A stretch of 64,000 nt of DNA from Scatolibacter rhodanostii (GTDB lineage Bacteria; Bacillota; Clostridia; Oscillospirales; Acutalibacteraceae). The stretch spans positions 868,001 to 932,000 of the forward strand of contig NZ_FZLO01000001.1 in assembly GCF_900197595.1 (NCBI RefSeq). The letters run 5' to 3'. Positions 36,373 to 46,381 of the stretch are shown here, piece by piece. The notes beneath the pieces were generated by a model, which saw nothing but the letters and a program-made list of their open reading frames with translations, was not told the DNA's origin and searched no databases. The position numbers were made by a program, and so were the translations under genes. Position 1 is the first letter of the stretch. The number at the start of each line of letters is the position of its first letter.

Positions 36373-36388
36373 ATCTTTCTAAACAAAT

Positions 36389-36417
36389 ATTATTTCATTT
36401 TTACCCTGTTTTGTCAA
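36389..36417 (-). promoter_or_regulatory. Promoter of valS
   Basis: TTGACA (36412-36417) and AATAAT (36389-36394) with a 17-bp spacer on the minus strand. Confidence 0.65.
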
Positions 36418-36508
36418 TGTTTTTTGCCATAATCAGGTCAAAAAAGCGTAAAAACATTTTTATTCTTCTCTAAAACGATAAAAGCTTAGTAAAATGGCAA
36501 AGTAGCCC

Positions 36509-36537
36509 TTGAAAAATAAGCAAAAAATGAGTATGAT
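36509..36537 (+). promoter_or_regulatory. Promoter of asnS
   Basis: TTGAAA (36509-36514) and TATGAT (36532-36537) with a 17-bp spacer, giving a leader of about 70 nt to the asnS ATG. Confidence 0.65.
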
Positions 36538-36564
36538 AATAGACATTGAAATATAAAAGAGATT

Positions 36565-36617
36565 AGGAGGCAGCGGCTCAATCATTGAGTTATTGGGCCG
36601 TGACAGCAACAATATGA
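36565..36617 (+). promoter_or_regulatory. asnS leader with distant ribosome site, hairpin and possible leader peptide
   Basis: The only good ribosome site, AGGAGG at 36565-36570, lies 43 bases before the asnS ATG at 36614. Between them is a 9-bp hairpin (CGGCTCAAT, 36574-36582, with ATTGGGCCG, 36592-36600). A short frame TTG AGT TAT TGG ... ATA TGA (36585-36617, ten codons) also ends in a TGA that overlaps the asnS ATG. Either the hairpin brings the ribosome site close, or the leader peptide couples translation. Confidence 0.5.
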
Positions 36618-38008
36618 AAAGGACAGAAGTCACAGAACTTTACCATAACTCTTCTGCTTTTGCCGACAAAACCATTACCGTTGGTGGTTGGGCAAGATCA
36701 ATTCGAGATTCTAAAACACTTGGCTTTATTGATTTACACGACGGGACCTGCTTCAAAAGCATTCAAATCGTGTTCGAAGAAGCTAATGTGGATAACTTCA
36801 AAGAAATTGCCGCACAAAATGTGGGCGCTTCTCTGATTGTAACCGGCAAATTTATCGAAACACCAAACGGCAAACAGCCTTTTGAAATTCATGCTGAAAA
36901 AATTGAGGTAGCCGGCACTTCTACCCCTGATTATCCCCTGCAGAAAAAACGCCACAGTGTTGAATATTTGCGCACCATTGCTCATTTGCGCCCCAGAACA
37001 AACCTGTTTAACGCCGCTTTTCGTGTGCGCTCTGCTGCTTCTTTCGGCATTCACAAGTTCTTTCAGGAGAGAGGCTTTGTCTATTCTCATACCCCTTTGA
37101 TCACCGCCAGTGACGGTGAGGGTGCAGGCGAAATGTTTAAGGTCACTACACTTGACTTTGACAATCTTCCCCGAACAGAAGACGGTCAGGTTGACTATAA
37201 GCAAGACTTTTTCCAAAAGCAAACTTCATTAACCGTAACAGGCCAGCTCGAAGCCGAATGCATGGCAATGGCTTTCTCGAAGGTTTATACCTTTGGCCCT
37301 ACTTTCAGAGCTGAAAAATCTTACACACAGCGTCATGCTGCTGAATTTTGGATGATTGAACCTGAATTTGCTTTTGCAGATTTAAATGATGATATTGAAC
37401 TCATTCAAGACATGATTAAATATGTCATTCATTATGTCATGGAAACTTGCCCGCAGGATTTAGAGTTCTGCAACACTTTTGTGGATAAGGGTTTGTTAGA
37501 ACGCCTGAACCATGTAGTTGATTCTGACTTTGCTCGAGTCACCTATACCGAGGCAGTCGAAATTCTTAAGAAAAACAATGACAATTTTGAGTTTAAAGTA
37601 GATTGGGGAACCGACTTACAAACCGAGCATGAAAAATATCTGACCGAAAAACACTTTAAGAAACCTGTCTTTGTCACTGACTATCCGAAAGACATTAAGG
37701 CTTTCTATATGCGCCAAAATGACGACGGCAAAACCGTTGCTGCTGTTGACCTTTTGGTGGCCGGCATTGGCGAAATCGTCGGCGGCAGTCAGCGTGAAGA
37801 ACGCTACGATTTGCTGCTCAACCGAATCCACGAACTAGGTCTGAAAGAAGAAGACTATTGGTGGTACTTGGACTTGCGCAAATTTGGCGGCAACAAGCAC
37901 GCCGGTTTCGGCCTTGGATTTGAGCGCTTGGTTATGTATTTAACGGGTATCTCAAACATTCGTGATGTCCTCCCCTTCCCTAGAACAACTGGCTCCGCTG
38001 AATTCTAA
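36614..38008 (+). CDS. asnS: Asparaginyl-tRNA synthetase
   Basis: Class IIb aminoacyl-tRNA synthetase. It has an N-terminal OB-fold anticodon domain ([20 protein letters not shown]). The class II core has [16 protein letters not shown], motif 2 ([21 protein letters not shown]) and motif 3 near the C-terminus ([15 protein letters not shown]). From the ATG at 36614 it has 464 residues, matching the family. Having both AsnB and AsnS, the organism can make Asn and charge tRNA-Asn directly. A hairpin separates the ribosome site from the start. Divergent from valS. Confidence 0.96.
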   Translation: MKRTEVTELYHNSSAFADKTITVGGWARSIRDSKTLGFIDLHDGTCFKSIQIVFEEANVDNFKEIAAQNVGASLIVTGKFIETPNGKQPFEIHAEKIEVAGTSTPDYPLQKKRHSVEYLRTIAHLRPRTNLFNAAFRVRSAASFGIHKFFQERGFVYSHTPLITASDGEGAGEMFKVTTLDFDNLPRTEDGQVDYKQDFFQKQTSLTVTGQLEAECMAMAFSKVYTFGPTFRAEKSYTQRHAAEFWMIEPEFAFADLNDDIELIQDMIKYVIHYVMETCPQDLEFCNTFVDKGLLERLNHVVDSDFARVTYTEAVEILKKNNDNFEFKVDWGTDLQTEHEKYLTEKHFKKPVFVTDYPKDIKAFYMRQNDDGKTVAAVDLLVAGIGEIVGGSQREERYDLLLNRIHELGLKEEDYWWYLDLRKFGGNKHAGFGLGFERLVMYLTGISNIRDVLPFPRTTGSAEF

Positions 38009-38037
38009 TTTCATTGTCATTTATCATAGCTGAAAGT

Positions 38038-38066
38038 AAAAGCCACCTCACGAAGGTGGCTTTTTT
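38038..38066 (+). terminator. asnS terminator
   Basis: AAAGCCACCT and AGGTGGCTTT with a 5-base loop, followed by TTT, 30 bp after the asnS stop. Confidence 0.85.
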
Positions 38067-38074
38067 GGTGCATT

Positions 38075-38116
38075 AAAAAAAGGTCAATCACTAAGTTGAA
38101 GTGACTGACCTTTTTT
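38075..38116 (-). terminator. groEL terminator
   Basis: A stem pairing AAGGTCAGTCACT with AGTGATTGACCTT (one mismatch) is followed by a T-run on the minus strand, 22 bp after the groEL stop. Confidence 0.85.
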
Positions 38117-38137
38117 ATTTAAAAATGGCTGATTTAC

Positions 38138-39781
<1,644 letters not shown>

Positions 39782-39786
39782 TCAAT

Positions 39787-40101
<315 letters not shown>

Positions 40102-40220
40102 TTATCTGGGCTTCCTTTTTTCTCCCCGACTTAAAAAATACGCTGAACTCGTCTCGGGGGAAGACTGAACAGCCTTTATCAAACATGATAAATTGAAAAA
40201 CCATATAGCTTTTCAATCAC

Positions 40221-40247
40221 TTAGCACTCTATAACCTCGAGTGCTAA
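40221..40247. promoter_or_regulatory. CIRCE operator (HrcA binding site)
   Basis: Perfect inverted repeat TTAGCACTC-N9-GAGTGCTAA, just downstream of the groES promoter -10. This is the exact consensus of the HrcA heat-shock repressor; hrcA itself is not in the window. Confidence 0.97.
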
Positions 40248-40252
40248 GTATC

Positions 40253-40281
40253 ATTTTAGTTATATAGTCAGTAAAAGTCAA
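40253..40281 (-). promoter_or_regulatory. Promoter of groES-groEL
   Basis: TTGACT (40276-40281) and TAAAAT (40253-40258) with a 17-bp spacer on the minus strand. The start of transcription falls inside the CIRCE element. Confidence 0.8.
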
Positions 40282-40318
40282 GCACATTTTATAAAAAAAG
40301 ATTTTTTTTACAAACTCT

Positions 40319-40912
40319 TCATATTTTTGTCTTGATTAGCCGATTATTTACCTGCTTTTTTGCGTTGAATACAACAGCTTTGTGCAGCAAATACTCTTCA
40401 CGCAGAATAGCATAAAAGCACTCGTCTAAAATCATTCCATCACAACGTTTAAAAGCAAATGAAGAAACCCCTTCTAAACGAAAACCACATTTTTCTATCA
40501 CATTTTGAGAGCGATAATTGCCTTTAAAATGAGAAATAGAAACAACATCGCACTTCTTTTTTTCGAATGCGTACTGAACTAGTGCCTGAAGTGCTTCGGT
40601 CATATAGCCCTGACCCCAATATTCTCGACTCAAAGCGAAACCAACAGAATAACTATTAATACGAAAACGTCTTGCATCTTCCTGCAATTTAATCTGCCCG
40701 ATAATAGTATTGTCTTTTTTCATAATGGCATAGGAATCAGCCGCATGACGATAATTTTTAAACAATGTTTCTCCTTCTTTAATCGAGTGAACACTGTCTA
40801 ATCCCAACGGCAGCATCACTTGTTCGTCAGAAGCAAATTGCATAAAGCTCTCAAGGTCACTCTTTTTCCATTTACGCAGAACAAGCCTATTTGTCTTGAT
40901 ACTTCCAATCAT
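40319..40912 (-). CDS. GNAT family N-acetyltransferase (RimJ/RimL-like)
   Basis: Acetyl-CoA-dependent acyltransferase of 197 residues. It opens with TNRLVLRKWKKSDLESFM, the RimJ/RimL-type start. Motif A reads SREYWGQGYMTEALQALVQY (about residues 94-113), and KGNYRSQNVIEKCGFRLEG is the conserved C-terminal block. Members acetylate ribosomal protein N-termini or small molecules; the target is not shown by the sequence. The last 25 residues are basic. Ends just before the groES promoter and is on the same strand; AGGTGAG precedes the ATG. Confidence 0.85.
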   Translation of the reverse strand: MIGSIKTNRLVLRKWKKSDLESFMQFASDEQVMLPLGLDSVHSIKEGETLFKNYRHAADSYAIMKKDNTIIGQIKLQEDARRFRINSYSVGFALSREYWGQGYMTEALQALVQYAFEKKKCDVVSISHFKGNYRSQNVIEKCGFRLEGVSSFAFKRCDGMILDECFYAILREEYLLHKAVVFNAKKQVNNRLIKTKI

Positions 40913-41032
40913 TTTCTCACCTAATACACTCTTTTCTATTACATTATATAGGAATTATGGATTGACCTACCCAGCAAGCTATCCTATCTCTGCTCTCTTT
41001 TAAACTCCTGTTCTCACGCTATTGATTCCATT

Positions 41033-41068
41033 TTGTAAATATATTCATAAAAATGAATATATTTACAA
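41033..41068. repeat. Perfect AT-rich 16-bp inverted repeat
   Basis: TTGTAAATATATTCAT and its exact complement enclose AAAA. It lies in the 570-bp gene-free stretch 40913-41482 between two divergent genes. No T-run follows in either direction, so it does not look like a terminator; an operator or an extruded hairpin is possible. Confidence 0.85.
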
Positions 41069-41242
41069 TTATAGTGATAATTCTCACAATTTATAGAGTA
41101 TTTGCTAAAATACGTCAAGATAATATCTTTAATACAATTGATAATTTATGTATTTTTCCCATTTAAAGAAAATTTATCCAATTATTCTAAATTATATGAT
41201 TTGTTCTCGCTTTTAATTGTATAAAATGTGAAATTATTCCGC

Positions 41243-41271
41243 TTGACTAACCTATACTTCATCCGTATAAT
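41243..41271 (+). promoter_or_regulatory. Promoter of the secreted coiled-coil protein, with overlapping inverted repeat
   Basis: TTGACT (41243-41248) and TATAAT (41266-41271) with a 17-bp spacer. An inverted repeat CTTCAT-N7-ATGAAG (41257-41275) lies across the -10 and could be an operator. The start of transcription near 41279 would give a leader of about 205 nt. Confidence 0.75.
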
Positions 41272-41408
41272 GAAGCATGTCTTTGGAATACTATTTGATT
41301 TTTCAGTTTATTTTCCAACCCGAAATCAGTAGAATCCTCTATCTCAATAAACAGTATTTTTACTCATACTTCTTATGCTACTTTAGCCCCCTCCGAGCCC
41401 TATTCTTT

Positions 41409-41430
41409 AGTATGTGCTGATACACATACT
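41409..41430 (+). repeat. Hairpin in the leader of the coiled-coil protein gene
   Basis: AGTATGTG and CACATACT form a perfect 8-bp stem with a 6-base loop, 52 bp before the start codon and inside the predicted long leader. Confidence 0.5.
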
Positions 41431-41482
41431 CGCATACACTTTCTGTATACTCTTCCAAAACATATTATTAGGAGATGCTTTC

Positions 41483-42415
41483 ATGATGAAAAAAAAGACA
41501 ACAAAGCGTGTAAAAAGAACCATTCTTTCAGGCGTATTGGCCGTCGCAGCTGTTGCCCTCTTTGGTGCCTCTGCTTCTTTTGCAGCAAATATTTTGAATT
41601 GGGGCGGTGAATCTGATATTCAGCGCATTAAAACCAACCTTGAAACATTAGATGTTCAATTAACACAAGATAAGGCTACTATCACTTCTTTAGAAACCGA
41701 TCTTGGCACCACACAAAACGATCTTTCTGAAAAGACAGCTTATGTGGCAGAATTACAATCTAAAATCGGTGGTTTAGAAGGACAAGTAAATACACTTACT
41801 TCTGAAAAACAGGTACTGGTAAGCGAAAAAGAAACGTTGACCAATTCCTTAAACAACCTACAAAATGATTTGAACAATCTGAAAAGCCAGTTGACTTCTC
41901 AAAATAATGAAGTAACCAGTTTGAAGAATCAGCTTGAATCAAAAAACCAAGAAATCCGTAATAAAGAAGAAGAAATTCAACAAAAGATTAGAGAAATCAA
42001 TGAAAAAATTGCAGAAGGCAATCGCAAAGTAGAAGAAAAACAACGCGAAGTTGACGCAAAACAAAGAGAGATTGAGCAAAAGCAAAGCGAAATTGACGCC
42101 AAACAACGCGAAGTTGACAGTAAACAATCTGAAATTAACACTTTGAGAGACCAAGTAAATCAATTGAATGAGCAAATTAGAACATTAACAGAAAAGAACA
42201 ATTCCTTACAGAGCCAACTTGATGCTTCTCAATCGAATTATCAAACCCTACAGCAAGAAAAAAATAGAGCTGAAAGTGAATTGAACGAAGCACAAACTAA
42301 GCTAAACAATAAAGACCAAGAAATTTCAGACCTGCGAGCACAACTGGAAAAAGCAAAAAATGATACAAATGGTTTAGCAAATCTTTCTGACGAAATTGTT
42401 GCCAAACACAGATAA
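41483..42415 (+). CDS. Secreted coiled-coil protein of unknown function
   Basis: 310 residues. A Sec signal peptide (basic start MMKKKTTKRVKR, hydrophobic core, cleavage after SASFA near residue 34) precedes a mature part that is nearly all coiled coil from about residue 45 to 295. It is rich in Gln, Lys, Glu and Asn. Around residues 185-220 are five consecutive heptads of the pattern KQREVDA/KQSEIDA. There is no enzyme domain, cell-wall anchor, LysM or membrane helix after the signal. It resembles the coiled-coil half of secreted PcsB/CwlO-like proteins without their hydrolase domain, but I recognise no family. AGGAG is 8 bases before the ATG. Single gene with strong promoter and terminator. 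Confidence 0.85.
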   Translation: MMKKKTTKRVKRTILSGVLAVAAVALFGASASFAANILNWGGESDIQRIKTNLETLDVQLTQDKATITSLETDLGTTQNDLSEKTAYVAELQSKIGGLEGQVNTLTSEKQVLVSEKETLTNSLNNLQNDLNNLKSQLTSQNNEVTSLKNQLESKNQEIRNKEEEIQQKIREINEKIAEGNRKVEEKQREVDAKQREIEQKQSEIDAKQREVDSKQSEINTLRDQVNQLNEQIRTLTEKNNSLQSQLDASQSNYQTLQQEKNRAESELNEAQTKLNNKDQEISDLRAQLEKAKNDTNGLANLSDEIVAKHR

Positions 42416-42437
42416 GCACTGACTATATAAAAAGCAT

Positions 42438-42468
42438 AAAAAAGGAATGCAATATTGCATTCCTTTTC
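42438..42468. terminator. Terminator between the coiled-coil gene and the methyltransferase gene
   Basis: A perfect palindromic stem, AAAAGGAATGCAAT with its complement, ends in TTTTC. It serves two convergent genes. Confidence 0.8.
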
Positions 42469-42488
42469 TTTATTTAAAGCGCCATCAT

Positions 42489-43604
42489 TTATTTATAATA
42501 CATATAAAGCTGACAAGGAATCATACCGTTGTAGAGTTTTCTGCGACGATCTGCTTTCTTTGTAAACAGCTTTTCGAACTGATCTTCAGGTGTAATAATT
42601 GAATAACTCCAACCGCGCTTTGGTGTAAAAACTTTGCCCATAACGCGATAAAGCTCTGCGGCACCCTCTCTATCCAATAACCTCTCTCCGTATGGTGGAT
42701 TGGCTAAAACACAACCATAGTCTGTTTCTGCTTTAAAATCGCGAATATCTCGTTTTTGAGCTTTCAAGTGAGCAAATACTCCTGCTTTTTTAGCATTTGC
42801 TATCGTCAACTCAATTGCTTCATCCTCAATATCAAATCCAAATGCTTGCACTTTAGCATCTTGTAATACTAAGCTTTCTGCTCGCTCACGTTCTTCGCGC
42901 CAAATCTTTTTAGGAATGTTCAGCCAGTCTTCTGCATTGAATTTACGTTTTACACCCGGTGCCATATTTTTTGCCAGCATAAGTGCTTCAATCAAAATTG
43001 TTCCTGAACCACAGAAAGGGTCGATAATGGTGCCATCACTGCGTACACGAGCCAATTTCGCCACAGCCGCTGCCAATGTTTCTTTAATGGGGGCTTCCAA
43101 AGCATTTTTACGGTAGCCTCTTTTGTGCAAACCGTTTCCGCTTGTATCAATCATAATACTGACTTGATCTTTCATAATCCAGAACCGCACTTTATGCAGC
43201 GGCCCAGTTTCTTCAAACCAACTGATATTATATTTTTCTTTTAATCTTTCTACAATTGCTTTTTTAATAATCGCTTGGCAATCTGATATACTAAACAGCT
43301 GACTCTTGACAGAACTACCGCTAACCGGAAAAGTATCCTCTTTTAAAAGAAGCTGTTCCCACGGGATAGATTTTACGCCCTGAAAGAGTTCTTCAAACGA
43401 AAGTGCCTGAAAATTCTTTAGCAAAATCATTACTCGTTCTGCATATCTTGCATTGATATTAATGCGAGCCACCGTCTGCATATCTCCATCACAATATACA
43501 CGTCCATTTTCAGAACGAACATTTTCACACTGCAAGGCGCGCAGTTCATCTGCTACTAACCCTTCAATGCCTAATAAACATGGGCAAACTAACGTCAATT
43601 TCAT
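42489..43604 (-). CDS. THUMP-domain class I rRNA methyltransferase (RlmL/YpsC-like)
   Basis: SAM-dependent N2-guanine methyltransferase, probably acting on 23S rRNA. The N-terminal ferredoxin-like/THUMP part (about residues 1-155) precedes the catalytic domain. SAM motif I is IIDPFCGSGTILIEA near residue 194 and the catalytic motif IV is ANPPYGERL near residue 305. 371 residues matches the YpsC group, which lacks the second RlmK methyltransferase half. TAGGA lies before the ATG. Single gene. Confidence 0.9.
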   Translation of the reverse strand: MKLTLVCPCLLGIEGLVADELRALQCENVRSENGRVYCDGDMQTVARININARYAERVMILLKNFQALSFEELFQGVKSIPWEQLLLKEDTFPVSGSSVKSQLFSISDCQAIIKKAIVERLKEKYNISWFEETGPLHKVRFWIMKDQVSIMIDTSGNGLHKRGYRKNALEAPIKETLAAAVAKLARVRSDGTIIDPFCGSGTILIEALMLAKNMAPGVKRKFNAEDWLNIPKKIWREERERAESLVLQDAKVQAFGFDIEDEAIELTIANAKKAGVFAHLKAQKRDIRDFKAETDYGCVLANPPYGERLLDREGAAELYRVMGKVFTPKRGWSYSIITPEDQFEKLFTKKADRRRKLYNGMIPCQLYMYYK

Positions 43605-43781
43605 ACTATAATTCCTATTCTTTCCTAGAAAATTTATTTACACTTATGCCTACTTTGATTTCCAATAAATCACGCGCCGTCAATTTCTATTTCAATATAG
43701 TGTCTATTTAAAAATGGTCGCTACTTGTAGTAAGAATCAATTCATTGTTACCGATATAGAACTTTATCACTATTTTACCAC

Positions 43782-43816
43782 AAAAAAGCCGAGGTGGCAA
43801 AAGCACCCCGGCTTCT
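43782..43816 (-). terminator. hpf terminator
   Basis: AAGCCGGGGTG and CACCTCGGCTT form an 11-bp stem with one G-U pair, followed by TTTTTT on the minus strand. The 225-bp gap 43605-43829 holds no other feature I can support. Confidence 0.85.
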
Positions 43817-43829
43817 ATCTTATTGTATC

Positions 43830-44360
43830 TTATCTTTCTGGAACAAGCAAGCCATAATTGCCATCTTTGCGGCGATAAACTACATTAATATCTCCCGTAG
43901 TATCTTCACGGAACATAAAGAACTCGTGGTTCAGCATATCCATTTGCAAAATAGCCTCTTCAGGTGTCATAACTTTCACAAAAAATTCTTTTGTTCTGAC
44001 AACACTGCCAAGCTCCTCGTCTTCTGAATCCTCATGATCAAGGAAATTGAAGTCAACATTTTCCTGTACTTTCTTTGCTCTTTGCAGTTTTTTGCGATTG
44101 CGATGAATTTGTGTGGCGAGTGCCGATACGACACGGTCGAGCGCATCGTTCATCTCAATTTCGGTGGATTCTGCGCGATATATCATGCCACGCTGTGCAA
44201 TTGAAATTTCTACTGTCTGCCGGTTCTTTTCAACCGTTACAATTACTGTTGCCTGAGCATCTTCGTCAAAAATTTTATCAAATTTGGAAATCTTTTTTGT
44301 AGCTAGGTCTTTAAAATGATCTCTTAGCGTAACTTTCTTTCCAACAAAATTAATCTTCAT
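43830..44360 (-). CDS. hpf: Long-form ribosome hibernation promoting factor
   Basis: Dimerises 70S ribosomes into inactive 100S particles in slow growth. The N-terminal beta-alpha-beta-beta-beta-alpha domain (FVGKKVTLRDHFKDLATKKI) binds the decoding centre, and the C-terminal dimerisation domain reads VVRTKEFFVKVMTPEEAILQ to NYGLLVP. 176 residues from the ATG at 44360, with AGG 8 bases before it. A longer frame to 44492 would run into the promoter. Single gene with own promoter and terminator. Confidence 0.95.
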   Translation of the reverse strand: MKINFVGKKVTLRDHFKDLATKKISKFDKIFDEDAQATVIVTVEKNRQTVEISIAQRGMIYRAESTEIEMNDALDRVVSALATQIHRNRKKLQRAKKVQENVDFNFLDHEDSEDEELGSVVRTKEFFVKVMTPEEAILQMDMLNHEFFMFREDTTGDINVVYRRKDGNYGLLVPER

Positions 44361-44482
44361 AATGTTTACCTGCTGCCCTAAACGGTAAGGTCGTGTGACC
44401 CAATGGGCAGACACTTCCTTTCGCCAGTTTTTTTTAAAACAGGGTGTTATAAATCCTATCTCCCTATTCTTTTGACACCTAC

Positions 44483-44511
44483 AGTATAACATATTGACTA
44501 TAATAATTCAA
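44483..44511 (-). promoter_or_regulatory. Promoter of hpf
   Basis: TTGAAT (44506-44511) and TATACT (44483-44488) with a 17-bp spacer on the minus strand, giving a leader of about 115 nt. Confidence 0.7.
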
Positions 44512-44521
44512 TGAACAAAAT

Positions 44522-45361
44522 TTAAATTGTTTGACTTTTATGTCTGGTCACATGACAACCCATATTTACCGCCACGGGTAACCCCGCAATATGCGTAGGA
44601 TAGGCTTCGATCATGACTGCCAGAGCAGTTGTATTTCCCCCAAAACCTTGCGGTCCAACATCCAAAGTATTAATCTCATCTAGCATTTTTTGTTCTAAAT
44701 CAGCATAGAATTCATCTGGATTTCGTACAGATACATCTCGGCAAAGTGCTTTTTTGGCAAGAAACGCGCAATATTCAAAATCTCCGCCGATTCCTACGCC
44801 AACAACAACAGGAGGACACGGATTACTGCCTGCCACTTCTACAGATTCTTTTACAAACGCAACAATATCTTCCACTTTCGCAGAGGGATTAAACATTTTC
44901 ATGCGGCTCATATTTTCACTGCCAAACCCTTTAGGAGCAACTTGCAAGTGAATTTTGTCGCCAGGAACAAGCTTGGTATGAATAACGGCTGGTGTATTAT
45001 CATCCGTATTGACACGGCGCAGCGGATCTCCTACAACAGAACAGCGCAAAAGACCTTCCACATACCCTTTGCTGACGCCTTCGTTGACCGCTGCTTCAAA
45101 ATCGCCTTGAATATGCACTTCCTGGCCAATTTCCGCAAAAATAACGGCCATTCCTGTGTCTTGGCAGATTGGAATCTGCATTTGTTGTGCTGCTTTTAAA
45201 TTATCTGTGAGGTCTTGCAAAATGGCACGAGCCGAAGTGTTTTCTTCTGTTTTTCGGCTATCCTCAATTGTTTTTTCCAAGTCACAAGGCAAATATACAT
45301 TTGCTTCAATACACAAATTTCTGATTACTTCAGTAATTGTTTCTGCTTTTATTTCTCTCAT
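44522..45361 (-). CDS. fumA: Fumarate hydratase class I, alpha subunit
   Basis: [4Fe-4S] hydro-lyase subunit that, with a beta subunit, converts fumarate and malate. Conserved blocks PICQDTGMAVIF, GVGIGGDFEYCAFLAK and PQGFGGNTTALAV are present, together with the terminal GCHVTRH. 279 residues from the ATG at 45361 (AGAGG 10 bases before it). It is the alpha half only: no beta subunit lies next to it, although the two are normally adjacent. A tartrate dehydratase alpha subunit is a related alternative. It starts 28 bp after the terminator of the S1-domain gene. Confidence 0.9.
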   Translation of the reverse strand: MREIKAETITEVIRNLCIEANVYLPCDLEKTIEDSRKTEENTSARAILQDLTDNLKAAQQMQIPICQDTGMAVIFAEIGQEVHIQGDFEAAVNEGVSKGYVEGLLRCSVVGDPLRRVNTDDNTPAVIHTKLVPGDKIHLQVAPKGFGSENMSRMKMFNPSAKVEDIVAFVKESVEVAGSNPCPPVVVGVGIGGDFEYCAFLAKKALCRDVSVRNPDEFYADLEQKMLDEINTLDVGPQGFGGNTTALAVMIEAYPTHIAGLPVAVNMGCHVTRHKSQTI

Positions 45362-45388
45362 TTTCAACAAGCCTCTTTCTATAAAAAT

Positions 45389-45412
45389 AAAAAAGAGCCA
45401 ACAGGCTCTTTT
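45389..45412 (-). terminator. Terminator after the S1-domain gene
   Basis: AAAAGAGCC and GGCTCTTTT with a 4-base loop and a T-run on the minus strand. Because fumA starts only 28 bp further on, fumA must rely on read-through or on a promoter overlapping this hairpin. Confidence 0.85.
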
Positions 45413-45434
45413 CATTTGTAAAATTAATATATGA

Positions 45435-45959
45435 CTATTTGTTGCCAGTGCCTCGTCTGGAATAGCCCCGTTTTGTTTCTGTTCCCTTTTTTAAATCGGA
45501 AATTTTTTCATCACTGGTTTGTTTAAAACGAGAGAGCATATCTTCAAAGCTCCCCGAATTATTCTCTTTGCTTTGCCATTCGAAATCACCCGGTCTTGTC
45601 ACCGGCGGCTGCGGAGGAGACGAACGTCTTTGGTTGTAACCACCACGGTTAGGAGAACCGCCCTGATTATTGCCACGACGCTGAAAATCCCGCTTATTTT
45701 CGTGCTGTGAAGTTTGCTGTTCAGGAGGCAATGCTTTTTTAATTGACAAACTGACTTTACCATCATCAGAAATACCAATTACTTTTACCTTCACTTCTTG
45801 CCCATCTGAAAGAAAATCTTTAATTTCTTTGACAAACGCTGCGGCAACTTCTGAAATATGAACCATGCCTGTCTGTCCGTTTTCAAAGCTGACAAATGCA
45901 CCAAACTTGGTGATGCCTGTCACTTTGCCTTCATAAATTCCTCCAACCTCAAGCTGCAT
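45435..45959 (-). CDS. yabR: S1 RNA-binding domain protein (YabR-like)
   Basis: One S1 OB-fold domain (about residues 1-75: VGGIYEGKVTGITKFGAFVSF ... VKVIGISDDGKVSLSIKKAL) followed by a low-complexity Gln/Arg/Gly/Asn/Pro-rich tail of about 95 residues. The domain order and the position after divIC match B. subtilis YabR, a general-stress ribosome-associated protein (GSP13 group). The long basic RGG-like tail (FQRRGNNQGG, YNQRRSS, GYSRRG) is likely to bind RNA non-specifically. 174 residues. AAGGAGG precedes the ATG. Confidence 0.87.
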   Translation of the reverse strand: MQLEVGGIYEGKVTGITKFGAFVSFENGQTGMVHISEVAAAFVKEIKDFLSDGQEVKVKVIGISDDGKVSLSIKKALPPEQQTSQHENKRDFQRRGNNQGGSPNRGGYNQRRSSPPQPPVTRPGDFEWQSKENNSGSFEDMLSRFKQTSDEKISDLKKGTETKRGYSRRGTGNK

Positions 45960-46004
45960 AGACTTTAAATATCCTCCTTGGCTAAGCCAATAAAAATAGC
46001 AAAC

Positions 46005-46307
46005 TTATTCTACTCCACCGATGTTTATGTAAACCCGCTCATCTGGTTTTGCATAGTTATAGTCATTTCTGGCTGTTCGCTCAGCATACTCTTTCATGTC
46101 TTGTTCATTATCGAGAGAATGCTGAAGTTCTTCGTTTTTCACCAACTGAGTCTGCATATCTTCACGAATTTTTCCCAGATGATTTTTTTTCTCTGCAATT
46201 TGAAATTGCTGTGTTGTAATTAAAAAAGCAAAAAAACCGGCCATACAAAGAATGGATATTTTCAATAACAGACTGCCGCTTGATTTTTTTATCTTAACTT
46301 CTTTCAC
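46005..46307 (-). CDS. divIC: Cell-division protein DivIC (FtsB/septum formation initiator family)
   Basis: Bitopic divisome protein of 100 residues. A short cytoplasmic basic stretch (KIKKSSG) precedes one membrane helix (about residues 15-35). A coiled coil outside (EKKNHLGKIREDMQTQLVKN) and the typical C-terminal MKEYAERTARNDYNYAKPDE follow. With DivIB and FtsL it stabilises the septum. I chose the GTG at 46307, with AGGAGG 8 bases before it, rather than the GTG at 46316, which overlaps the ribosome site. Follows yabQ as in B. subtilis. Confidence 0.9.
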   Translation of the reverse strand: MKEVKIKKSSGSLLLKISILCMAGFFAFLITTQQFQIAEKKNHLGKIREDMQTQLVKNEELQHSLDNEQDMKEYAERTARNDYNYAKPDERVYINIGGVE

Positions 46308-46381
46308 AAGCGACACCTCCTAAAATCCAAACGTCCTGTGCAAGTTAAACTTATCATAATATAGAAATAACATATGAGTGT

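Noticed and set aside
36734-37222. 162-codon open frame opposite asnS
   Set aside because: Antisense to a class II tRNA synthetase core; no start signal and no family resemblance.
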